Positions 18,078-27,970 of a stretch of 64,000 nucleotides of DNA are shown one piece after another; positions within the stretch are counted from its first letter, which is position 1, and each line of letters begins with the position of its first letter. The DNA is from Aurantibacter crassamenti (lineage in GTDB: Bacteria > Bacteroidota > Bacteroidia > Flavobacteriales > Flavobacteriaceae), in the NCBI RefSeq assembly GCF_016811105.1, contig NZ_JAFBGM010000001.1:1988126-2052125 (forward strand), in the 5' to 3' direction. The position numbers and the translations under genes were made by a program. The notes below the pieces were generated by a model. The model was not told where the DNA came from and searched no databases. It was given only the letters and a program-made list of their open reading frames with translations.

Positions 18078-20207
18078 TTATTTCCAATCAACAATTACAA
18101 ACTCACAACGTCTGTTAATTTCATGTTGTTCTTCAATACACGCTTCTTCTGTTGCACATTTTACAATGGTTTGTGTTTCACCATAGCCTTTAGCTTTTAA
18201 GCGTTTTTTGTCAACTCCGCTTTCTACTAAATATTCATAAACAGAATTTGAACGTTTTTGAGAAAGTTCTTGGTTGTAATCATTGTTACCACGAATATCA
18301 GTATGCGTGCCAATTTCAAGTTGAATACCTTTATGTTTTTCCAAGATAGTTACTATTTTATCTAGCGTTTCTTTTGATTTAAGACGTATGTACCATAGGT
18401 CATAATCAAAGTAAATTTTTGGCTCTGCTTTGATAATTATTCTATCACCATCTCTCTCAATAAGTGGTTCATTAGCAATTGCTTGCTCGATACGATTTTT
18501 ACGTTCTTGCTCAGCTCTTTCTTTCGCTTTAATTTCTTCTTGCTTTTTAATTTCAGCTTCTTTAATTTTTTCTTCTTCTGCTAAAGCTGCAAGTCGTTTT
18601 TCTTCTTCTTTGGCTTTGCCAATATTAATAGCCTCTTGTCGGTCTATTTCAGCAAATGTCAATAATTCTAAAGAACCATCTTTAGTACTGCTTCTTTCAT
18701 TATCTGTAGTTACCTTTTTTAAGTTTTCCTTGTAGTTCGTTTTTCTACCTACTACCGTATACTCTGTTTCGCAGGTTACCGTAAATTTGAATTCTGCATT
18801 TTCAGAAGCTGTTTGCGTTTCAATAATTTCACCAGTACTATCTAATAGATTTAGTTCAGCAAAAGGAATTATTTCTTTAGTAGTCTTATCAGTAATTACA
18901 CCTGCAATGTATTGTTTACAGTCTTCTATGACTAATGGTTTAGTTTCTAAGAAACGATAAATATCATCACTACCTTTTCCGTCAGGCCTGTTAGATGCAA
19001 AGAACCCTTCTTTTGAATTCGCATCCATGGCATATGAAAAGTCATCATAACCTGTGTTTAATGGCTTACCTACATTATCCGGTTTTTGGAATGTGCCGTT
19101 TTGTTTTTTTGAAACAAAAACATCTAATAATCCGAAACCTGCATGACCGTTTGATGAAAAATATAAGTTGTTCGATTCATCAACAAACGGAAACTGTTCT
19201 TTTCGAGATGTATTAATATCTTTTCCTAAATTTTGTGGTTCACCAAATTCTCCAACTTCATTTATAGCTACAGAATATAAATCTAAAGAACCATGTCCGC
19301 CTGGTCTATCTGAAGCAAAATATAATGTGCTTTCAGATGGGTCTAAAGCTGGGTGTTCGGTAGAGAAATCATCTCCGTTAAAGGGTAGTTCTGTAAAATC
19401 TTGCCATTTATCATCTTTCCAAGTAGCCTTATAAATTTTTAGTCTAGAAATTTTATCACCGTCTGTACCTCTTTTTCCTTTTAAATAATTATTTCGTGTG
19501 AAATAGATGGTTTTTCTATCCTTAGTAATAGCAAAAGTAGCTTCGTGCATTTTTGTATTAATGGTAGAAGAGTAATCTGTACTAATACTGTCACCTAAAG
19601 TCAACTCGCTAATTGGGTGCGAATACATATCTAGGTAGTTTTGATTATTCCATCGATATTTTTTTGCACTCAAAGGAATTTTAGATTTTTTGGCTGCTGC
19701 ATAAACTACGTTATCATCTACTCTCAATGCTCCGAATTCAGAATTAGGAGTATTCAGTGCAACGTTAGTTAATGTAAAACGATCGCCAATTGCATCAACA
19801 TTTTCTAAATGCTTAAGTTGCCCTTCTAATATTTTTACTTGCTCCGTATCATTTTTAGATGCATAATAGTCCATAAGAACCTCAGTTGCTTCTGCATATT
19901 CACCAATAGCTTTAAGCGTTTGGCTATACTTAAAGAAGTAGCTTTCATCTAAATTATCACCATAAACTGAAGTTAGATATGAATACCATTTTGCAGCATT
20001 AGGCAGTTGATAGGTATTGTAATAACTGTCAGCCAAGTTTTTTACTACTACTGAGCTTTTATTTGTCTTTGCTAATTCTTCATAAAGAGGAATAGCATCA
20101 GTGTAATATGCACGCTCAAAATAAGTATTGGCACGTTTCAAATCATCTTGTGCAAATGATGTTTGAGCACAAATGAGAAACAGAATTGTATATATTATTT
20201 TTTTCAT
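18078..20207 (-). CDS. OmpA family protein with TPR and PD40 repeats, type IX secretion-associated
   Basis: I start at ATG 20207 (MKKIIYTILFLICAQTSFAQ), giving 709 residues. The longer frame from 20243 would add 12 residues in front of a clear signal peptide. Domain order: N-terminal TPR-like helices (about 22-140), WD40-like PD40 repeats (about 250-400), a carboxypeptidase regulatory-like domain (about 435-510), a charged helical linker (about 530-580), and an OmpA peptidoglycan-binding domain at the end (IGTHTDIRGNNDYNQELSQK). It starts 10 nt after the PorP/SprF gene. This order is typical of proteins that anchor type IX secretion or gliding surface complexes to peptidoglycan. Confidence 0.92.
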   Translation of the reverse strand: MKKIIYTILFLICAQTSFAQDDLKRANTYFERAYYTDAIPLYEELAKTNKSSVVVKNLADSYYNTYQLPNAAKWYSYLTSVYGDNLDESYFFKYSQTLKAIGEYAEATEVLMDYYASKNDTEQVKILEGQLKHLENVDAIGDRFTLTNVALNTPNSEFGALRVDDNVVYAAAKKSKIPLSAKKYRWNNQNYLDMYSHPISELTLGDSISTDYSSTINTKMHEATFAITKDRKTIYFTRNNYLKGKRGTDGDKISRLKIYKATWKDDKWQDFTELPFNGDDFSTEHPALDPSESTLYFASDRPGGHGSLDLYSVAINEVGEFGEPQNLGKDINTSRKEQFPFVDESNNLYFSSNGHAGFGLLDVFVSKKQNGTFQKPDNVGKPLNTGYDDFSYAMDANSKEGFFASNRPDGKGSDDIYRFLETKPLVIEDCKQYIAGVITDKTTKEIIPFAELNLLDSTGEIIETQTASENAEFKFTVTCETEYTVVGRKTNYKENLKKVTTDNERSSTKDGSLELLTFAEIDRQEAINIGKAKEEEKRLAALAEEEKIKEAEIKKQEEIKAKERAEQERKNRIEQAIANEPLIERDGDRIIIKAEPKIYFDYDLWYIRLKSKETLDKIVTILEKHKGIQLEIGTHTDIRGNNDYNQELSQKRSNSVYEYLVESGVDKKRLKAKGYGETQTIVKCATEEACIEEQHEINRRCEFVIVDWK

Positions 20208-20217
20208 AACTTGTTGT

Positions 20218-21156
20218 CTAGTAGAATCTTGGAGATTTGTCATAACCCTTGTTAAGACCTAATAAATCAAGGTCAAAAAGAATAAATATTTCATGTGAAC
20301 CCGCGCTAAAGTCACTTAGGTTCGATAAGGTATAATCATAGGCATAACCTATACGAAGTGATGGTAAAACCGTCATATTAAACATTGCGCTAACAGAATC
20401 TTCAAGTCTGTATGATGCGCCAACTTCAAAACGATTGTTAAATAATACATTCAAAGAGCCATCAACTGTAAGCGGTGAACCTTTTACAATTTTAGACATT
20501 ACCGATGGCTTAACTTTTAGGTTATCACTTACCTCAAAAACATAACCTGCTGTTGCAAATACATGCATCACTTCAGATCCAAGCATGCTAACTCCATTTT
20601 CAGAATCTATATATTTAGAGGATAGCAAATTAGGAATAGATAGACCTGCGTAAAAATTCTCTCTATTATAGAAAGCACCAATACCGATGTTTGGTAAACT
20701 GGTATTTATGTTTTCATTAAAGTTAGGGTCATCTTGTAGTTCAGGAAGTCTGAATCCACTAAAATCAGTTTCAAAATTTGTTACACCTGCTTTAAGACCT
20801 AGTGACAGATTACTTACATCGTCTAACTTTAAAATATAGGCAAAGTCGATATACAGATTGTTCTCTTTTACAGCACCATCACCAATTTTATCAGAAATTA
20901 ATGAAATACCGGTTTCAATTTTTTCGCTAACAGGTACATGTGCGAAAAATGTAAGGGTAGATGGCCCACCTACAGCGCTCACCCATTGTGAACGGTAAAG
21001 AGTACCAAAATTCAACCGTCCTAAATCGTTTGTGGTATAGGCAGGATTAACTACGCTCATGTTGTACATGTACTGCGTGTATTGTGGATCTTGTTGTGCA
21101 CGTAGCGCAAACTGAACGCAGAACAAGAAAATGCTTATGTATATTGTTTTTTTCAT
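20218..21156 (-). CDS. PorP/SprF family type IX secretion membrane protein
   Basis: The 312-residue protein has a signal peptide ending ALRAQ, followed by QDPQYTQYMYNMSVVNPAY, the hallmark N-terminus of the PorP/SprF family. The rest is beta-barrel-like with a short C-terminal strand. SprF-type proteins help deliver or anchor a partner surface protein encoded next door. Here that partner is the upstream gene with a gliding-type C-terminal domain. It lies 27 nt after that gene and 10 nt before the OmpA gene, in a single operon. Confidence 0.95.
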   Translation of the reverse strand: MKKTIYISIFLFCVQFALRAQQDPQYTQYMYNMSVVNPAYTTNDLGRLNFGTLYRSQWVSAVGGPSTLTFFAHVPVSEKIETGISLISDKIGDGAVKENNLYIDFAYILKLDDVSNLSLGLKAGVTNFETDFSGFRLPELQDDPNFNENINTSLPNIGIGAFYNRENFYAGLSIPNLLSSKYIDSENGVSMLGSEVMHVFATAGYVFEVSDNLKVKPSVMSKIVKGSPLTVDGSLNVLFNNRFEVGASYRLEDSVSAMFNMTVLPSLRIGYAYDYTLSNLSDFSAGSHEIFILFDLDLLGLNKGYDKSPRFY

Positions 21157-21183
21157 CTTAACTGAAGTAAATGATTGGTGTGG

Positions 21184-23439
21184 TTAGCGGTTTAAATACA
21201 ATCGACCTTGAATAGGTTCGAAGCCATCTTTGTTATAGTTTACGATGTAATAGTAAATACCGTTAGGTGCTTCACCACTACCTTGGTCGCCATCCCACGC
21301 TGGGTTGTCAATATCTCCTTTGAAAACAGAAGTTCCGTAACGGTTGAGTATTTCAAATGTGAACTGAGGAAAAATAAGTTCGATATTCGGAATAAAGTAT
21401 GTGTCATTTCGTCCGTCTCCATTTGGGGAAAATCCGTCTGGAATAAAAAAGTCATAGGCCACAGGATCACAATTTGATAAATCAACGGTAACTGCTACTC
21501 TATCTGGTAGGCTACAACCGGTATCAGGATCAGAGGTTTCTGCGTAATATGTTGTTAACGAAACAAGAAGCTCTGAATCGGCCAAGGGTGTACCATCTTG
21601 TGGTTGATCATACCATTGCACATCAAAATCAGTTGAATTTTCTATTTCTCTTAATTGTGCAACACTAGGTTGATCTAACGCACATAACGCTAATGAAGTA
21701 AATTGTAGCGAAGCTGATTCTACTGCAACTACGGTTGGAGTTACTTCAACACGATTTGTACTTTCACAACCGCTTGAATATGTATATGTAGCGAAATAAC
21801 TAGTGCTAGTTGTTAATGCAGTAGTGGCTGCTAATTCTGTTCCTCCTGAGGCTGCATCATACCATAGTACAGTTTCGCCATTTGGGGCATCAACCGGTAA
21901 GTCGGCAATAGTTGGATTATCAGATCCACAAAAAATTGGACTTGAATCAGAGGTAGTTGGGTCAGTTGGTGTTATTAATGCCACCGTTACTTGAACTCTA
22001 GTAGCAACAATACAGCTGTTGGTTGAATCTGTACTACTTAAAAAATAATCTTCACCATCAATTAGTGCAGTGGTGTCTGGTAATTGATCTGTGCTGTTTT
22101 CTGTTTCAAAGAAGGCAACGTTACCTGTTGTTGTGCTTTGAATATCAGCAAGTGTAGGTCCGGGTGCTGTATAATCGTTTGTACAAAAAGTTTGATTGGC
22201 TTCAGCAGTGATTGAAGGTGGACCATCAACATCAATGATGCTAAAAGTAGTTTGTGGAGTATTTACCAAATCACAAATTTCAGCACCTGATGAGTCTGTA
22301 ATTCCGGTTACTACTAAATCTAAAGTTTCATTTACTGGTACATCACTAGGTAATGTCATGGTAAAACTTCCAGAGCCACCATTTAAATCGGCTGCAGATG
22401 CTGTTAAGTCGTAATTGCCAGTACTTCCTGTAACTGTGTAATCTATGTCATATGAACCATTTGGTAGTAAAAGTTCATTATAATTAACATTTACAATATA
22501 AGGTGAGCCAATACAGTAATCAGCACCAGAAACAGATGCCACAAATGTATTTCTAATTCTAATTGTTGCCGAAACTGTTGCAATGTCACAAACAAGATTA
22601 GTCGGTACAATGGAATATTCATAGGTATAAACCCCTGCTCCTGAGGTGTTATAAATATCTTGAATATCAACAAACTGATTCGGAAGGTCAACATCATTTT
22701 GACTCCATGTACCATTCATATCTTCACCAACTAGTAAGTTGTGTAGATTAAAATTGGTAAATCCCGAAAAGTCATCCTCAGAACAGAAAATTAAAGTCTC
22801 AGGGGTGCCTACAACAGGTACTCTATGTACTTCAAGAATAACAACCGCTTCACGCGCAGGGCAAGAACCAACAGCCATACTGGTATATCTAAATGTATAC
22901 TCACCAGGTGTAACTTGGGTGGCATCAAAAGTATTATCTGTTAATGCACCTGTAGGCGCATCTTCAGACCAAACACCATTAATATCTTGAACTTGACCAT
23001 CTTGATTACTTCCTAAGAAGCTATATAGGTTAACATCATTTTCATTATTACAAGCATTGGCTCCACCATCTATATTATCTTGTCCAGGATATCCCCCTAA
23101 CGATAAAGTAACAATAGCAGATTCTCCACAAAGTGGATTGTCATATTGAAATTGATGTGTTCCTGCAATATAAATTTGCCATAAATCTACTTCACCAGTA
23201 GCTTCATTTAAAGCTGTGGAGTTTGATCCTGCAAGTGCTGTCCATGTACCTCCAGCAAGAGGCGTACCCCCTAAAGCTGCAAATAGGTCATAGGTTCTAT
23301 TGTCTGTATCTTGCTCTTTATTACATACTGTTACTGAATTATCAGCACCAGCACATTGTGCATTCACCTGAGTAAAACTCAAGAAAAATAGAAATACCGA
23401 CAGAACAAGTATTCTTTTATTAAAATTCTGGTAGGTCAT
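21184..23439 (-). CDS. Surface protein with Ig-like repeats and type B type IX secretion sorting domain
   Basis: The 751-residue product has a signal peptide (ending TQVNAQ), then repeated Ig/PKD-like modules with paired cysteines. These include CGSDNPTIADLP, LWYDAASGGTELAATT, CALDQPSVAQL and QWYDQPQDGTPLAD, about 75-90 residues apart. The C-terminal 85 residues (FFIPDGFSPNGDGRNDTYFI to the final NR) are the gliding motility-associated C-terminal domain that targets proteins to the type IX secretion system. It is first in a three-gene unit with PorP/SprF and OmpA proteins. It is short for the SprB family and the ligand is unknown. Confidence 0.94.
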   Translation of the reverse strand: MTYQNFNKRILVLSVFLFFLSFTQVNAQCAGADNSVTVCNKEQDTDNRTYDLFAALGGTPLAGGTWTALAGSNSTALNEATGEVDLWQIYIAGTHQFQYDNPLCGESAIVTLSLGGYPGQDNIDGGANACNNENDVNLYSFLGSNQDGQVQDINGVWSEDAPTGALTDNTFDATQVTPGEYTFRYTSMAVGSCPAREAVVILEVHRVPVVGTPETLIFCSEDDFSGFTNFNLHNLLVGEDMNGTWSQNDVDLPNQFVDIQDIYNTSGAGVYTYEYSIVPTNLVCDIATVSATIRIRNTFVASVSGADYCIGSPYIVNVNYNELLLPNGSYDIDYTVTGSTGNYDLTASAADLNGGSGSFTMTLPSDVPVNETLDLVVTGITDSSGAEICDLVNTPQTTFSIIDVDGPPSITAEANQTFCTNDYTAPGPTLADIQSTTTGNVAFFETENSTDQLPDTTALIDGEDYFLSSTDSTNSCIVATRVQVTVALITPTDPTTSDSSPIFCGSDNPTIADLPVDAPNGETVLWYDAASGGTELAATTALTTSTSYFATYTYSSGCESTNRVEVTPTVVAVESASLQFTSLALCALDQPSVAQLREIENSTDFDVQWYDQPQDGTPLADSELLVSLTTYYAETSDPDTGCSLPDRVAVTVDLSNCDPVAYDFFIPDGFSPNGDGRNDTYFIPNIELIFPQFTFEILNRYGTSVFKGDIDNPAWDGDQGSGEAPNGIYYYIVNYNKDGFEPIQGRLYLNR

Positions 23440-23480
23440 TGTTTTTTGTTTAAAGCCTTCAATTACAGCATACGAACGAA

Positions 23481-23513
23481 CAAAAGTATGCGCCTTGTAT
23501 TGGTGTTTACAAA
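23481..23513 (-). promoter_or_regulatory. Promoter of the type IX secretion surface-protein operon
   Basis: The minus strand has TTTG at 23513-23510 and TACTTTTG at 23488-23481, separated by 21 nt. This is a good Bacteroidota -33/-7 promoter. GCATAC (23468-23473) and GTATGC (23486-23491) flank and overlap the -7 box as an inverted repeat. Confidence 0.7.
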
Positions 23514-23667
23514 TAATGTTGTGAAACGTTTAAAAGGTGAGGTGAATCCTACGATTTATGTTAAAATTGATCAAAAACAGACATTTCATCGAAATAATCA
23601 CACATTTAAACGGATTTTTCCTACAAAAATGAAAAACAGACAAGCTGAAAACATATAATTCAATGAT

Positions 23668-23675
23668 TATATTTG
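23668..23675 (+). promoter_or_regulatory. Candidate -7 promoter box of mpl
   Basis: TATATTTG is a perfect TAnnTTTG match, 17 nt upstream of the mpl ATG, so the leader would be very short. No clear -33 TTTG is present. Confidence 0.5.
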
Positions 23676-23692
23676 TAGCTTAAAATTCAATA

Positions 23693-25051
23693 ATGAATAT
23701 TCATTTTATTGCTATTGGCGGTAGTGCCATGCACAACTTAGCATTAGCACTTGAGCATAAAGGTTATAGTATTACAGGTAGTGATGATGTGATTTTTGAA
23801 CCTTCAAAAAGTAGATTGGCTGAAAAGGGTTTGTTGCCCGAAGCGTTTGGTTGGTATCCAGAAAAAATACATTCAAAGTTAGATGCTGTTATTTTAGGTA
23901 TGCATGCGAAGCCAGATAATTCGGAGTTATTGAAAGCACAAGAGCTGGGGATAACAATATATTCATATCCTGAGTTTTTATATGAACAATCAAAAAATAA
24001 AACGCGTGTTGTAATTGGTGGTAGTCATGGAAAAACAACCATTACATCAATGATATTGCATGTCTTAAATTATCATAATCGTGAGGTAGATTTTATGGTT
24101 GGTGCGCAGTTGGATGGTTTTGAGCGTATGGTGCATTTAACTGAAGAGAATGATTTTATAGTTCTAGAAGGTGATGAGTATTTATCATCACCAATTGACA
24201 GACGACCAAAGTTTCATTTATACAAACCAAATATAGCTTTGTTAAGCGGAATAGCTTGGGACCATATTAATGTATTTCCAACTTTTGAAAATTATGTAGA
24301 ACAGTTTTCAATTTTTACCGATAGTATAATAAAAGGCGGAAGCATTACATATAATGTAGAAGACCCAGAAGTTAAAAAAGTTGTTGAAGCTTCAGAGAAT
24401 GCTATTCGAAAATTGCCATATGAAACTCCTCAATATACAGTTGAAGATGGACAAACACTTTTAGAAACTCCAGAAGGTCCTATGCCAATTGAGGTGTTTG
24501 GTAAGCATAATTTAAGCAATCTTGCGGGTGCCAAATGGATTTGTCAAAATATGGGTGTAGATGAAAATGATTTTTATGAAGCCATTGCAACATTTACAGG
24601 AGCATCAAAAAGACTTGAAAAAATAGCAGAGAATGATACTTGCGTTGTCTACAAAGATTTTGCGCATTCGCCAAGTAAAGTTGCTGCCACAACAAGAGCT
24701 GTAAAAGAACAATACCCAGATAGAAAAGTAATTGCCTGTCTAGAATTACATACGTATAGCAGTTTTAATCCTGAGTTTTTAAAAGATTATAAAGGTGCTC
24801 TTGATCCGGCAGATGTTGCTTCAGTATTTTACTTGCCAGAATCAGTTAAAATTAAGAAATTAAAGGAGGTCACGCCAACACAAATTTCAGAAGCATTTCA
24901 AAGAACCGATTTAAAAATATTTACAGAGTCTGCAGCTTTTAAAGATTTTGTTTTTAGTCAAGGTTATGAAAACGCTGTGCTTTTATTAATGAGCTCTGGT
25001 AATTATGGAGGACTTGATTTACAGCAAATAAAAGAATTAATAGAAGATTAA
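23693..25051 (+). CDS. mpl: UDP-N-acetylmuramate-tripeptide ligase (peptidoglycan recycling)
   Basis: Mpl joins recycled L-Ala-gamma-D-Glu-meso-DAP to UDP-MurNAc in the cytoplasm. The 452-residue protein begins with the Mur-ligase UDP-binding segment (FIAIGGSAMHNLALAL) and has the ATP P-loop GGSHGKTT at 109-116. It also has the central-domain sequence LEGDEY, the core IAWDHINVF and a C-terminal DFAHSPSKV. These are typical of Mpl rather than MurC. It is divergent from the type IX secretion operon and followed by radC after 92 nt. Confidence 0.93.
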   Translation: MNIHFIAIGGSAMHNLALALEHKGYSITGSDDVIFEPSKSRLAEKGLLPEAFGWYPEKIHSKLDAVILGMHAKPDNSELLKAQELGITIYSYPEFLYEQSKNKTRVVIGGSHGKTTITSMILHVLNYHNREVDFMVGAQLDGFERMVHLTEENDFIVLEGDEYLSSPIDRRPKFHLYKPNIALLSGIAWDHINVFPTFENYVEQFSIFTDSIIKGGSITYNVEDPEVKKVVEASENAIRKLPYETPQYTVEDGQTLLETPEGPMPIEVFGKHNLSNLAGAKWICQNMGVDENDFYEAIATFTGASKRLEKIAENDTCVVYKDFAHSPSKVAATTRAVKEQYPDRKVIACLELHTYSSFNPEFLKDYKGALDPADVASVFYLPESVKIKKLKEVTPTQISEAFQRTDLKIFTESAAFKDFVFSQGYENAVLLLMSSGNYGGLDLQQIKELIED

Positions 25052-25143
25052 TTTTTCGATGCTAACAGGTATTAATTATTCTGCTAAAACAGTAATTTTC
25101 AAAATGCATTTCGAGTGCAAGTGATAAATTACTATTTTTAAGA

Positions 25144-25842
25144 ATGCAAGAAAAGTCAACATCTTTTTCAATAAAAAACTGGTCTGATGCTGACAAGCCT
25201 AGAGAAAAATTGGTGCAAAAAGGGCGTTCAGTACTTTCAGATGCTGAATTAATTGCAATATTAATTGGTTCAGGTAGTAGAAATGAAAGTGCTGTTGAAC
25301 TTTCAAAACGCATTTTGGCATCTGTTCATAATAACCTTAATGAGCTAGGTAAACTTTCTCCCAAACAATTAATGAAATTTAAAGGTATTGGTGAGGCCAA
25401 AGCAGTAACAATTGCAGCCGCATTAGAAATGGGAAGGCGCAGAAGAGGTGAGTCCGTTCTAGAAATATCAAAAATTACGAGTAGCAAAGATGCTTTCGAA
25501 ATTTTAAGTCCGATTATTGGTGAATTAGAGCATGAAGAATTTTGGATATTATATTTAAACAACGCGAATAAGGTTTTGCATATATCTCAATTAAGTAAGG
25601 GTGGCCTTACAGGTACATTAGTAGATGTTCGCATTGTGATGAAAAAAGCATTAGAATTGGGTGCAGTAGCACTGATTTTATCTCATAATCATCCTTCAGG
25701 CACATTAAAACCGAGTAATGCTGATAAAGAGGTAACCTTAAAATTACAATCGGCAGCTATTGCATTAGACCTAAAAGTTCTTGACCATATAATCGTTACG
25801 CAAAAAGACTATTATAGCTTTGCTGATGAAGGTCTTTTGTAA
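25144..25842 (+). CDS. radC: RadC family JAB-domain protein
   Basis: The 232-residue protein has an N-terminal helix-hairpin-helix-like region (KFKGIGEAKA near residue 80) and a C-terminal MPN/JAMM metalloprotease-like domain. The zinc motif is seen as H181, H183, S186 and D194 in SHNHPSGTLKPSNAD, with a likely glutamate at E131/E132. RadC was linked to DNA repair, but the biochemical role is unsettled. Length and start match the family. Confidence 0.94.
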   Translation: MQEKSTSFSIKNWSDADKPREKLVQKGRSVLSDAELIAILIGSGSRNESAVELSKRILASVHNNLNELGKLSPKQLMKFKGIGEAKAVTIAAALEMGRRRRGESVLEISKITSSKDAFEILSPIIGELEHEEFWILYLNNANKVLHISQLSKGGLTGTLVDVRIVMKKALELGAVALILSHNHPSGTLKPSNADKEVTLKLQSAAIALDLKVLDHIIVTQKDYYSFADEGLL

Positions 25843-25941
25843 AAAGAGTCAAGTAGTGGTGATCCATTGAAAGTAAAATAAATACCTTCGTAATTGTATT
25901 GTTGCTTACCTAAATTACTGAACATTTCTAGCTAGATAAAT

Positions 25942-27234
25942 ATGCTACTTGTATATACGCACAAAATAACACCAAGATTCACTTATATAATGAAGCATGT
26001 ATTTAGCAGAATGCTAGGTATTGAAGTTTTATTTACGATTAAAGTAGAAGATTTTATTAAGCATTCTGGGCCTAAAATTACGTATACCAAGCAGCCACTG
26101 CAAAATGAATTCTTTATTAGAAGTAATGATTTATTATTTCAACAAGGAATAAATGATATAGAAATTAATTGTGCGGATTGGAATGGAATTCCCTGTTTTT
26201 TTAGAGCAGGTGAACGTAGTGACATGCCTTTTGATATTTTCTCAGCCAGTTTCTATTTGTTGAGTCGATATGAAGAATATATTCCTCATGTAAAAGATAT
26301 TCATGGTAGGTTTCCTCCAAAAGAAAGCGTAGCCTTCAAAAACGGATTTCTGAAACAACCCGTTGTAGATATTTGGGTTTCAAGATTGTTGCAAGAACTT
26401 AAAACTCGTTTTCCTGATTTACAACACAAAGCAAAAGAGTTTAAATATACTTCTGTGATTGATGTCACTACTTCTCATAGTTATGCTTACAGAGGTGTGG
26501 TAAGGGGGGGCGCTGCTTTTATTATGGATTTAGGCACCTTAAAATTACGGCGAGTTTTTAATCGATTAGGAGTAGTTTTTGGACAGAAAGATCCTTACGA
26601 TAATTTCACTACTTTAGTTGAAATACATAAGAAGCATCAAACAAAAAGTATGTTCTTTTTTCAATTTGCAGACTACTCTACTTTTGATAAAAATGTAGCT
26701 CCTACCAATAATAAATTTAAATTCTTAATAAAGTCAATGGCAGATTACAGTACCGTTTCATTGGCTGCTTCATATAGTTCATTTGCCAATACTGACTTAT
26801 TAAAGCGTGAAAAAACAAGACTTGAATCCGTAATAAATAGACCAGTGAATTCCTCTAGAATGCGTTACAATAGAGTAGATATTCCGATGACTTATAGAAA
26901 TTTAGTGAAAGCGGAATTTAGTGATGATTATACCATGGGCTATACACACGAAGTAGGTTTTAGAGCTGGTACATGTACTCCTTTTTTCTTCTATGATATT
27001 AATCTTGAAATTCAACAACCCATACGTGTACATTCATTTGCAGTTCATGATTATTCCCTAGTTAACTTTGACCAAAGTAGTGAAATGATAAAGGTTATTA
27101 CTGAATTGGCTAGTGAAGTGAAAAAAGTAAAAGGTGACTTTATTACTATTTTTTCTAATGAACTGTTGGGTGGGGAAAACAAAGTAAATTGGCTTACTTT
27201 TTATGAATCCGTAATAAGTTCGCAGAATGTTTAG
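25942..27234 (+). CDS. Polysaccharide deacetylase-like protein with DUF7033-type N-terminus
   Basis: The 430-residue cytoplasmic protein (no signal peptide) has an N-terminal region of about 200 residues, including PFDIFSASFYLLSRYEEY. The C-terminal part is a divergent polysaccharide deacetylase/NodB-like barrel (TKSMFFFQFADYS, YTHEVGFRAGTCTPFFFYD). The classical NodB metal-binding HxxxH is not obvious, so activity is uncertain. Such genes are common in Bacteroidota near envelope polysaccharide functions. Its end overlaps the next gene by 8 nt, so they are co-transcribed. Confidence 0.75.
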   Translation: MLLVYTHKITPRFTYIMKHVFSRMLGIEVLFTIKVEDFIKHSGPKITYTKQPLQNEFFIRSNDLLFQQGINDIEINCADWNGIPCFFRAGERSDMPFDIFSASFYLLSRYEEYIPHVKDIHGRFPPKESVAFKNGFLKQPVVDIWVSRLLQELKTRFPDLQHKAKEFKYTSVIDVTTSHSYAYRGVVRGGAAFIMDLGTLKLRRVFNRLGVVFGQKDPYDNFTTLVEIHKKHQTKSMFFFQFADYSTFDKNVAPTNNKFKFLIKSMADYSTVSLAASYSSFANTDLLKREKTRLESVINRPVNSSRMRYNRVDIPMTYRNLVKAEFSDDYTMGYTHEVGFRAGTCTPFFFYDINLEIQQPIRVHSFAVHDYSLVNFDQSSEMIKVITELASEVKKVKGDFITIFSNELLGGENKVNWLTFYESVISSQNV

Positions 27235-27916
27235 AAACAAAGTAACGGATATCTTTTTCGATCTAGATCATACGTTATGGGATTTTGATAAAAACTCGGC
27301 CTTAACTTTTAGTAAGATATTTAAAGAGACAAATATCGATATTGATTTAGACGCGTTTCTTTCAGTATATATTCCTCAGAATCTCGCTTTTTGGAAATTG
27401 TATAGAGAAGAAAGAATCAGTAAAAGTGATTTGAGATATCAACGATTAAAAACTGTTTTTGATAAATTGGGGGCTGAGGTTTCAGATAATACTATTAATA
27501 TATTGTCTAAAGCGTATATTGAGCACCTCTCTTCTTTTAATCATCTTTTGCCTGGTACCACTGAAATATTAGAGTATTTACAACCAAAGTATCGCCTACA
27601 TATCATAACTAATGGTTTTCATGAGGTTCAGCACAAAAAGATGCGAAACTCAAATATACTCAACTATTTTAATGAGATTATTGATTCAGAAATGGCAGGT
27701 GTAAAGAAACCCAATCAACTTATATTTGATTTAGCGTTAAAAAGAGCTAATGTGCAATCATTCAAGGCACTAATGATTGGTGATAATCTAGAAGCCGATA
27801 TAATGGGGGCAAATGCTGCAGGTTTTCATACGTTACATATTAATTCGCATAAACAACCACAGCATAAAATATGCCCAATCATCGACCATTTACATGAAAT
27901 AAAATCTTATTTATAG
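27227..27916 (+). CDS. yjjG: YjjG family noncanonical pyrimidine nucleotidase (HAD hydrolase)
   Basis: The 229-residue HAD phosphatase has motif I FFDLDHTLWDFD (nucleophile D12, acid D14), motif II ITNGFHEVQ, motif III lysine in AGVKKPNQLIF and motif IV GDNLEADIMGA. The LWDFD extension marks the YjjG subfamily, which hydrolyses UMP, dUMP and dTMP and removes damaged nucleotides. It overlaps the upstream gene by 8 nt. Confidence 0.9.
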   Translation: MFRNKVTDIFFDLDHTLWDFDKNSALTFSKIFKETNIDIDLDAFLSVYIPQNLAFWKLYREERISKSDLRYQRLKTVFDKLGAEVSDNTINILSKAYIEHLSSFNHLLPGTTEILEYLQPKYRLHIITNGFHEVQHKKMRNSNILNYFNEIIDSEMAGVKKPNQLIFDLALKRANVQSFKALMIGDNLEADIMGANAAGFHTLHINSHKQPQHKICPIIDHLHEIKSYL

Positions 27917-27970
27917 AGTTATACTACGTATAACCAGAATCATTTAGATTTTTAGAAGTGTAGTTCTTAG

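Noticed and set aside
27918-27934. GTTATAC-TAC-GTATAAC palindrome after yjjG
   Set aside because: A 3-nt loop and no T tract. It could be an operator, but nothing else supports it.
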